Positions 57,643-64,000 of a stretch of 64,000 nucleotides of DNA are shown here, piece after piece. Source of the stretch: Pseudomonas sp. Lineage in GTDB: Bacteria; Pseudomonadota; Gammaproteobacteria; Pseudomonadales; Pseudomonadaceae. The DNA is taken from assembly GCF_030683065.1 (NCBI RefSeq), contig NZ_JAUXMX010000043.1, positions 21,004 to 85,003 on the forward strand, in the 5' to 3' direction. Position 1 is the first letter of the stretch. Every line of letters starts with the position of its first letter. Both the position numbers and the translations under genes were made by a program. The notes under the pieces were generated by a model. The model had not been told where the DNA came from. It made no database searches and saw only the letters and a program-made list of their open reading frames with translations.

Positions 57643-58247
57643 CCAACAACGTCGACATGCTGGCTACGCACACGAAGCCAGCAAGGTGCTGCGGTAACAG
57701 ACCGCGTACGGTACCGCGCGCCACTTCCCCTTTTTATATCCGCCCCGCTGCAGGCACTTACCCCCCCAGCGCCTGAGCCATCGATACCAGCGCCTTGGTT
57801 AGCGTTGGCACGACCCCGGCACTGCCGACGACAGCGCAATCCCCCACAGCGGCCGGCACTGATGTCGCACGCCTTGCCAGGCAACGCCCCCTCATTCGAT
57901 CCAGCCCAGATGCGGCAGCAGCGCCCTGATGATTCGTACAACGTCTGTACAACCATCAACAACGTCTATAAGACCCGACAGCAAAGCCTGTACGCGCCTT
58001 CAGATGCTCCTGGAAAACGTGGGAAGTCCGCCACAGGCCAGAAGAAACAGTGCCAAAGCCAAACCGACAGGACAACCAGCGCCGCCATTTCGGCGCCTGG
58101 CAAGCCCGTGCGCAGGCAGAACATAAAGCTATACAAAGATAATTCCTTGTATAAGATAAGCACAAGAAACCCGCAGTAAAAACCAACCTGCCTTAATCGC
58201 TTCACTGACCGCTAAAAACCCGAAAACCTAACGACAGGGCTCACCCC
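57643..58247. other. 605-base region between mgsA and the chemoreceptor gene
   Basis: No recognisable gene. One minus-strand frame (57966-58205, GTG start) codes a hydrophobic 79-residue peptide, but there is no ribosome site, so I leave it out as a gene. The region near 58120-58210 is A+T-rich and probably contains the promoter of the chemoreceptor gene. Confidence 0.4.
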
Positions 58248-59885
58248 ATGCACGCACCATTGACCATTGCCCAACGCCTCGGCTTGGGGTTTGGCCTGAT
58301 TCTCTCGCTGATGCTGCTAATCACGCTAATCGGCGTGCAACGAGTGGCTTTCATCGACACCACCCTGACCACAATTACTGAAGAGGCAGCGGTCATCCAG
58401 CGCCACGCCATCAACTTTCGCGGCAGCGTGCACGACCGTGCCATCGCCATGCGTGACCTGGTCCTTGTCGATAACGACCAGGCCCTTAATACCCATCTGC
58501 GCGATATCGAGCGTCTGAACAGCTTCTACCAGGCTTCGGCCAAACCGCTGGACAGCCTGTTCGCCGAACAACCCCCAACCGCGATCGAGCAGAACCTGCT
58601 GAGCAGCATCAAGGATATCGAACGCAGCACCTTGGCCCTCACTGCCACACTGATCGAGCAACGCCAGCAAGGCGATATCGCCGGCGCTCAGACCTTCCTG
58701 ATGCGCGAAGTCTCACCGGCCTACAGCGAGTGGCTGAAACGGATCAACGCCTTCATCGACCATGAAGAAAACATCATCAGCAAAGATATCGGAGCTGTAC
58801 GCGAGGCAGCGGGCGGCTTCCAGATGCTCATCCTGGTGGTCACCGCGGCGGCAATCCTGCTCAGCCTGCTGGTCTCAAGCATGATCATCCGCAAGATGAA
58901 AGCTACCCTCGGCGCCGAGCCGCATGAAGTAGCGAGCACCATCCAGCGGCTGGCCCGTGGCGAGCTCAATCAGCACATCGAAACACCCTACCCGGACAGT
59001 GTGATGGGTGCGATACAGGACATGGTCAAACACCTGTCCGAGACCATCACCCAGGTACGTTCGGCAGCGGGCGAGCTCACCCTGTCGTCCGGCCAGTTGC
59101 TGACAACGTCTAGCAACAACAGCCAGCAACTGCGCCTGCAGTCCAGTGAAGCTGAGCAGATGGCCACGGCCATCAACCAGATGGCGGCTACCGTGAACGA
59201 AGTAGCCGGTTATGCCTCAAGCGCAGCGTCGGCCACACGCAACGCAGACAGCGAAGTGGCTACCGGCAACCGCGTGGTCGGCGAAACCGCAAGCGCCATC
59301 CACAACCTGGCAAAGATCCTCGAAAGCGCCGCTGAAAGCGTGCAACAGGTGTCCCTGGACAGCGAGAACATCGAGAAAATTATCGGAGTAATCACCTCCA
59401 TTGCCGAACAGACCAACCTGCTGGCCTTGAATGCCGCAATCGAGGCGGCACGTGCCGGCGAACACGGGCGTGGCTTTGCGGTGGTGGCCGATGAGGTGCG
59501 CTCACTGGCAACCCGCACCCAGGAGTCAACCCGTGAAATTCGCGGCATGATTGGCAAGCTGCAAGAAGGTGCCGGCAAGGCCGCCGAAGTCATGCGCAGC
59601 AGCCGTCAATTGGCCCAGCAAACTGTCGAACAGACCGGCCTGGCAGAAACCGCGCTAAGCAAGATTCGCCATGAAGTCGGCGCGATCAACGACATGAATG
59701 CGCAGATCGCTAGCGCCTCGGAAGAACAAAGCGCGGTCGCCGAAGAGGTCAACCAGAACATCAACCGCATTCACAACGCCACCCTGGAAACCTCGGCGGG
59801 GTCCGAGCAAGTGGCCACCGCCAGCCGCGAACTGGCGACCCTGGCCAAACACCTGACCGACAAAGTCAGCTTCTTCAAAGTCTGA
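58248..59885 (+). CDS. Methyl-accepting chemotaxis protein
   Basis: A 545-residue receptor. A membrane segment is seen at about 11-31, then a four-helix-bundle periplasmic sensor (about 32-188), a second segment (about 192-212), HAMP, and a signalling domain with the hairpin tip [41 protein letters not shown]. Residues such as [14 protein letters not shown] are methylation-type helix. The ligand is unknown. There is no CheB/CheR pentapeptide at the end (VSFFKV). Confidence 0.93.
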   Translation: MHAPLTIAQRLGLGFGLILSLMLLITLIGVQRVAFIDTTLTTITEEAAVIQRHAINFRGSVHDRAIAMRDLVLVDNDQALNTHLRDIERLNSFYQASAKPLDSLFAEQPPTAIEQNLLSSIKDIERSTLALTATLIEQRQQGDIAGAQTFLMREVSPAYSEWLKRINAFIDHEENIISKDIGAVREAAGGFQMLILVVTAAAILLSLLVSSMIIRKMKATLGAEPHEVASTIQRLARGELNQHIETPYPDSVMGAIQDMVKHLSETITQVRSAAGELTLSSGQLLTTSSNNSQQLRLQSSEAEQMATAINQMAATVNEVAGYASSAASATRNADSEVATGNRVVGETASAIHNLAKILESAAESVQQVSLDSENIEKIIGVITSIAEQTNLLALNAAIEAARAGEHGRGFAVVADEVRSLATRTQESTREIRGMIGKLQEGAGKAAEVMRSSRQLAQQTVEQTGLAETALSKIRHEVGAINDMNAQIASASEEQSAVAEEVNQNINRIHNATLETSAGSEQVATASRELATLAKHLTDKVSFFKV

Positions 59886-59926
59886 CCGACGCCCATACCA
59901 AGCGCCGGAGGCTAGGCCGGCGCGCC

Positions 59927-60340
59927 TTAGAAATCCACCTTGCCACGCCCCGCCTTGATCGTTGCGCGCTTGGTCTTGCCCTCCAGACGGCGCTTCTTCG
60001 AGCCCATGGTTGGCTTGGTCGGGCGCCGGGCTTTTTCGGTCTTGCCGGCATTGCGGATTAACTCGGCCAACCGCTCCAGGGCGTCAGCGCGGTTTTGTTC
60101 CTGGGTTCGGTATTGCTGGGCCTTGATAATAACCACACCGCCCGCGGTAATGCGGCTATCGCGCAACGCCAGCAGACGCTCCTTGTAAAACGCTGGCAAA
60201 GTTGAGGCCTGGATATCGAAGCGCAGATGCATCGCACTGGAGACCTTGTTGACGTTCTGCCCACCGGCGCCCTGGGCGCGGATGGCGGTCAACTCGATTT
60301 CAGCGTCGGGCAGGTGGACGCTGTTGGTAATAAACAGCAT
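59927..60340 (-). CDS. arfB: ArfB (YaeJ), ribosome rescue hydrolase
   Basis: A 137-residue protein starting at ATG 60340. The catalytic GGQ is in RAQGAGGQNVNKVSSAMHLRF (residues 26-28), and the basic tail (KKRRLEGKTKRATIKAGRGK) enters the mRNA channel of stalled ribosomes. It frees peptides from non-stop ribosomes as a backup to tmRNA. Confidence 0.94.
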   Translation of the reverse strand: MLFITNSVHLPDAEIELTAIRAQGAGGQNVNKVSSAMHLRFDIQASTLPAFYKERLLALRDSRITAGGVVIIKAQQYRTQEQNRADALERLAELIRNAGKTEKARRPTKPTMGSKKRRLEGKTKRATIKAGRGKVDF

Positions 60341-60721
60341 GACAAGACGCTTCGGCAAAAAGGGCAGTCAGGATATACCAAGCACGCCTGAAGGTAGCCT
60401 CGCGATGAAGTTCGTGCATCACGACTCAATCAGCGCACGGGGAGAAACGCAGGTACATCAGATTCACTGCCTGGCTCATCGACTTGCGGCCACCGTTACA
60501 GGCAACCCCTTTAATCGCTGCGTTCTACGCAATAACTGATCAGCAATAGCCCGATAAATCGCGGCGCCACGGGCAAATAAAGGCATAATGCCACTATGCC
60601 GACAGTACACCCATGCAATATCTGTAAGTTGCGCAATACTGCTCATTAGAGAAACAATCAACCTGCCAGCCGTGCTGACGAAAATCTGCCTTACACACTA
60701 ATAAAAAAGTGGTCTAACCCT
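60341..60721. other. Intergenic region before the molybdopterin-fold gene
   Basis: A stretch of 381 bases, less GC-rich than its neighbours from 60480 onward. It must hold promoters for arfB and for the 60722 operon. I see no repeat, hairpin or convincing small gene. Confidence 0.4.
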
Positions 60722-61240
60722 ATGCCATCACTACTTAAACGCCTCATCCCGTTGCTGCTGTCTTTTTGCCTGGTAAGCCCTAGCGTCAATGCTGCTGACG
60801 ACTGGCAAGCGCCTCCGGCAAACCCAATAATCCTGACCGTGACCGGTGAACTGGGATGCTGCCCTCAGGGCCAGGCCTTGTTCGACTTGCAGCGCCTCGA
60901 TGCACTGCCCCAGGTCGAGGTGAAAACCCAGACACCCTGGACCGAGCAGATAGACAGCTACCAAGGCGTGCGACTCAGTGTTCTGCTCGACGAGCTCAAG
61001 GCCCAGGGCCAGCGCATCGACGCCACTGCACTCAACGACTACAGCATGCTGTTGAACCTGCAGGCCGCGCGCAAGTACCCGGTAATCCTGGCAACCCGCA
61101 AGAACGGCAAGGTCATGAGCGTGCGCGACAAAGGTCCTATCTGGGTTATCTACCCACTGAACGACTTCCCTGAACTGCGCAAGGAAGAGCATCACCAGGC
61201 GATGGTCTGGCAGCTCAAGTCGTTGAACATCGCCCGGTAA
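60722..61240 (+). CDS. Periplasmic sulfite-oxidase/molybdopterin-fold protein (non-catalytic type)
   Basis: A 172-residue protein. A signal peptide of 24 residues ends SVNA-ADD. The rest (VTGELGCCPQGQALFDLQRLDALPQVEVKTQTPW, YQGVRLSVLLDELKAQG, YPVILATRKNGKVMSVRDKGPIWVIYPLND) matches the short form of the oxidoreductase molybdopterin-binding domain. The core is too short to be a full enzyme. It precedes the GGDEF/EAL gene by six bases and is probably its periplasmic sensing partner. Confidence 0.82.
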   Translation: MPSLLKRLIPLLLSFCLVSPSVNAADDWQAPPANPIILTVTGELGCCPQGQALFDLQRLDALPQVEVKTQTPWTEQIDSYQGVRLSVLLDELKAQGQRIDATALNDYSMLLNLQAARKYPVILATRKNGKVMSVRDKGPIWVIYPLNDFPELRKEEHHQAMVWQLKSLNIAR

Positions 61241-61246
61241 GCGCCA

Positions 61247-63163
61247 ATGCGCCGCATACGCTACCTGTTCCTGCTGCTGATCACCCTGGGCTTTGCTGTT
61301 GGTATCGCGACGTCGCTGGTCTACAACCAGCGCAACTCGCAAATGACCTCGGCGCGCATCCAGCTCTCTGCCTGGTCGCTGGCCCAGCTGGAATTCGAAT
61401 ACCTGCGTTTCGTCAACACCCTGCAACTGTTCCAGGCTGGAGGCACCAGCCAGGAAAAGCTGCAATTGCATTACGACCTGCTCTGGAGCCGTCTCGAAAC
61501 CTTTCTCTCCGGCGAGGAAAATAGTGCCATACGCGAACGCTTCGATGCCGGCGAGATGGTCGCAAAGTTGTTCAGCCAACTGCGCAGCGATGAAGCGCTT
61601 ATTTTCAGTCCCACCTTGCAAGCTGGCGCGCCGATCGTGCAGGCCCTCGAACGCTACAACCTGTACCTGACGCCCATTCGCCAGGTGATCATCAGCAACT
61701 TCACCGGCCCGGAAGCAGCGCGGATTATCGACGAGATACACCACAACCAACGCTTCAGCCACCTGCTTTTGCTCGGCCTGCTGTTCTGTGGCGGCGGGCT
61801 GATCCTGATGTTCTACCTGGAGTCGCGGCAGAATCGTTTCCTGGCCCGCAACGACCCCTTGACCTGCCTGCCCAACCGCAACAGTTTTCAAACCCTGCAG
61901 AACGACACCGAGGCTGCAAACTGCTGCGCCTTGGCGGTGATCGAGCTGAGTAATTTCCGCTCAGTCAATGAATGCATCAGCCACGAGGCCGGCGATCGCC
62001 TGCTGCAGCGCATCGGTGAAACCCTCAACCGACTTAAACCGCAAGGCAGCTTCATTGCTCGGGTGGCTGGTGACGAGTTCATCATGACCTTTCCTCAGGA
62101 CTTCCCTGAAGAGCTGGTGATCAGCACCCTGAACAGCCTCACCTACACGTTGAGTTTCGACTTTCAGAGCGACAAGCACCTGTTCCAAGTAGGTACTCGC
62201 ATCGGCCTGAGCTTCAACCCAGACCACAGCTTCAGCCTGCAAAAGCTGTACTACTTCGCCACCCTGGCTGCGCGTGAACTGCGCGCAGGCAAGCACAAAG
62301 GCCTGGAAGTATTCAGTGAAGAGATCAGCAACCGTTATCTGCGCAGTCAGAACCTGCTCGACGACCTCAAGCGGGCAATGGCGCAAACAGCATCATCGGG
62401 CCTGAGCCTTCACTATCAACCAATTGTCGGCCTGATCAAAACCACTATCGGGGTTGAAGCCTTGTTGCGCTGGAAACACCCGACCCTTGGCTATATCTCG
62501 CCGCTGGAAGTAGTCGAGCTGGCAGAGAACAATCAACTGGGGCAGAAACTCGGCGAGTGGATTCTGCAGCGGCTCAGGCAGGATTTGCTCCGTTTGCCGC
62601 AAGGCCTGCGCGAAACACTGTACTTTTCGGTGAACCTCTCTCCTGCGCAATTTACCACCAGCCTGCCCGGCCAAATTGAGCAATGGCTTGCCGAGGCACC
62701 GATCCGCGCCAATCAGCTAGTCCTGGAAATGACCGAGTCGATATCCGTAGCCAACTTCAACGAGGGCAGCAGCATCCTGCACAAGCTCAATGAGCAAGGC
62801 ATCGCGGTGGCACTGGATGACTTCGGCACCGGTTACTCGTCATTGTCCTACCTGCGCGAACTGCGCGTGCAACGGATAAAAATCGACAAGTCGTTCATTC
62901 AGGGCATTAGCCGCGACCGACAATTGCAGCGCGTAGTGCGCAGCATCGTCGAGCTTTGCCACACGTTCAGGTTCACGGTGACCTGCGAAGGCATCGAGGA
63001 TGAAAGCGATGCCCAGAAAGTCATCGACCTGGGCTGCGATCACGCCCAAGGCTATTGGTACGGCAAGCCCATGCCCGTACCGGCATTGATTACCTGGCAT
63101 GCTGACTTTCTCACCCGGCCCACCCTGAAAAAACGCCTGCCGCTGCACCACTCGCAAGGCTAA
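61247..63163 (+). CDS. Membrane GGDEF/EAL protein, degenerate GGDEF with intact EAL
   Basis: A 638-residue protein. Membrane segments at about 5-25 and 168-188 frame a periplasmic domain of 140 residues. The GGDEF domain has AGDEF (VAGDEFIMTF) instead of GGDEF, so cyclase activity is uncertain. The EAL domain has EALLRW, the metal and catalytic residues in NLSPAQF, EMTES, LDDFGTGYSSL, KIDKSFI and CEGIED, so it is likely a cyclic-di-GMP phosphodiesterase. It is in an operon with the periplasmic protein at 60722, which may control it. Confidence 0.88.
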   Translation: MRRIRYLFLLLITLGFAVGIATSLVYNQRNSQMTSARIQLSAWSLAQLEFEYLRFVNTLQLFQAGGTSQEKLQLHYDLLWSRLETFLSGEENSAIRERFDAGEMVAKLFSQLRSDEALIFSPTLQAGAPIVQALERYNLYLTPIRQVIISNFTGPEAARIIDEIHHNQRFSHLLLLGLLFCGGGLILMFYLESRQNRFLARNDPLTCLPNRNSFQTLQNDTEAANCCALAVIELSNFRSVNECISHEAGDRLLQRIGETLNRLKPQGSFIARVAGDEFIMTFPQDFPEELVISTLNSLTYTLSFDFQSDKHLFQVGTRIGLSFNPDHSFSLQKLYYFATLAARELRAGKHKGLEVFSEEISNRYLRSQNLLDDLKRAMAQTASSGLSLHYQPIVGLIKTTIGVEALLRWKHPTLGYISPLEVVELAENNQLGQKLGEWILQRLRQDLLRLPQGLRETLYFSVNLSPAQFTTSLPGQIEQWLAEAPIRANQLVLEMTESISVANFNEGSSILHKLNEQGIAVALDDFGTGYSSLSYLRELRVQRIKIDKSFIQGISRDRQLQRVVRSIVELCHTFRFTVTCEGIEDESDAQKVIDLGCDHAQGYWYGKPMPVPALITWHADFLTRPTLKKRLPLHHSQG

Positions 63164-63279
63164 CGCGGGTAACAGCGGGCCAAATCCCCTAGGCAAAATC
63201 GTTGCTTGGGATTGCCAAGCAACAGCAGCAATACGTGTGGATGTAAGCTAAGCGTCCAGAAAAAACGGACAACCAACCG

Positions 63280-64000
63280 ATGGACTCGATTACCCAGGCA
63301 GTGCTCGGCGCCAGCATCCAGGGCGCCCTGCTCGGCCGTTGGCAGGGCCGCAAGGCGCTGTTATATGGTGCGATGCTCGGCACCCGCCTGATCTCGATGT
63401 GATCATCGATTACGGCGACGCCGTGGTATCACCGCGGCTTCAGTCATTCGCTGTTCGCCCTCTTCGGCGTGGCGCTGTTGCTGACCTGGCTGGTGCGCCG
63501 CTTTTACCCGCATCCGGGCGCAACGTCTGTTCGCGACCCTGGTCCTTGCACTGCTGACACATCCGTTGTTGGACAGCTTCACCAGTTACGGCACCCAGTT
63601 GTTCTGGCCGCTGATGCCGACGCCAACGGCCTGGTCGAGCATCTTCATCATCGACCCGCTGTAAACAGCGCCACTGCTGATCGCCGTGCTGCTGGGGCTG
63701 ACCTTCGGCCTGCGCGATAAAATAGCCAAGGCGCCGCTGATTGCACTGGCGCTGTCGACTTTTTAACTGGGTTCGACCCTGGCCGGTAAATCCATGGCTG
63801 AACAACGTGTCGAGGCGCAACTGGCTGACCAGGGCATCCAGGCCGAAACGCTATTCAGTACCCCGACACCACTCAACAGCCTGCTCTGGCGGGTGATTGT
63901 GCTGGATGGCGATGACTACCACGAGGCCCTGGTTGGCTGGTTCGACACGCAACCACCGCAACTCAGCCGCCTGCCGCGCGGTACTGAACTGGCTGAGGTA
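63280..64000 (+). pseudogene. YbcI/YdjM-type membrane-bound hydrolase, broken, cut by window edge
   Basis: The frame from ATG 63280 (MDSITQAVLGASIQGALLG) ends early because one base is missing near 63384. Family pieces continue in other frames: PDLDVIIDYGDAV, then YHRGFSHSLFALFGVALLL, then TLVLALLTHPLLDSFTSYGT and QLFWPLMPTPTAWSSIFIID. Stops in the last frame at 63662-63664 (after DPL) and 63764-63766 show further decay. The HRGFSHS and DSFTSYGTQ motifs are diagnostic of this family of putative metal-dependent hydrolases. At least three shifts and two stops make a sequencing artefact unlikely. Confidence 0.85.

Noticed and set aside
57966..58205. Hydrophobic 79-residue frame on the minus strand
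   Set aside because: It looks like a possible membrane peptide but has a GTG start with no ribosome site and no supporting context.
60731..61891. A 386-codon minus-strand open frame
   Set aside because: It lies opposite two genes with clear motifs and start sites; its translation is Gln/Ala-rich without domains.

Overview
The window looks like chromosomal DNA of a Pseudomonas (sensu lato). It is GC-rich and carries gene orders typical of that genus: the eda-pgl-zwf/hexR/gts/gtrS-gltR/glk-edd/gapA glucose block and the regulatory wing of the PQQ-dependent alcohol oxidation (ped/exa) region. It also has many REP-type palindromes. A fused glucosylglycerol-phosphate synthase/phosphatase, known from halotolerant pseudomonads such as P. 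anguilliseptica, hints at a salt-tolerant lineage. This taxonomic guess is inference.

Layout. 1-7.9 kb: PQQ-alcohol-oxidation accessory genes, namely a sensor kinase cut by the window edge, a cupredoxin-like protein, a Sel1-repeat protein, an ABC system (binding protein, beta-propeller, ATPase, permease) and the LuxR-type regulator AgmR/ErbR. A 35-bp element recurs in front of these units. 8.1-11.8 kb: MFS transporter and GgpPS. 11.8-12.7 kb: a REP-associated tyrosine transposase (RAYT) flanked by its REP pairs. 12.8-22.3 kb: an arsenic resistance island of two convergent operons. The plus operon is arsC-arsR-arsH-gap-arsJ. The minus operon is arsR-(arsD remnant)-arsA-acr3-ATP-grasp enzyme. 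22.4-24.9 kb: cbpAM co-chaperone pair and a cytosolic trypsin-like protease. 24.9-31.1 kb: a flavin/PepSY electron-transfer module (ApbE, PepSY flavoreductase, DUF2271, small PepSY protein) divergent from its own two-component system. 31.2-39.3 kb: pgm, phosphoketolase, small stress-type proteins, a BASS/ACR3-like transporter and an aldo/keto reductase remnant. 39.4-57.6 kb: the complete Entner-Doudoroff/glucose-uptake regulon plus methylglyoxal synthase. 58.2-64 kb: chemoreceptor, arfB, a molybdopterin-fold periplasmic protein with a GGDEF/EAL protein, and a broken YbcI/YdjM-type membrane hydrolase running off the right edge.

How it works together. Glucose enters by a LamB-like porin and the GtsABCD ABC importer under GtrS/GltR. 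It is phosphorylated by Glk and broken down by Zwf, Pgl, Edd and Eda, with GapA carrying on. HexR probably controls the divergent zwf and edd/gapA promoters, and a clear operator lies between edd and gapA. Arsenate can be reduced (ArsC) and exported as arsenite (ArsA/Acr3), or turned into 1-arseno-3-phosphoglycerate (ArsJ-linked GAPDH) and exported by ArsJ.

Most interesting signals: the repeated 35-bp element of the PQQ region, the circularly permuted ATP-grasp enzyme translationally coupled to acr3, the decayed arsD that reads in frame into arsA, the inverted tandem response-regulator box at 29.1 kb, a REP inside the porin signal-peptide codons, and a 39-bp perfect inverted repeat between gtsA and gtsB. 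I saw no tRNA, rRNA or CRISPR.
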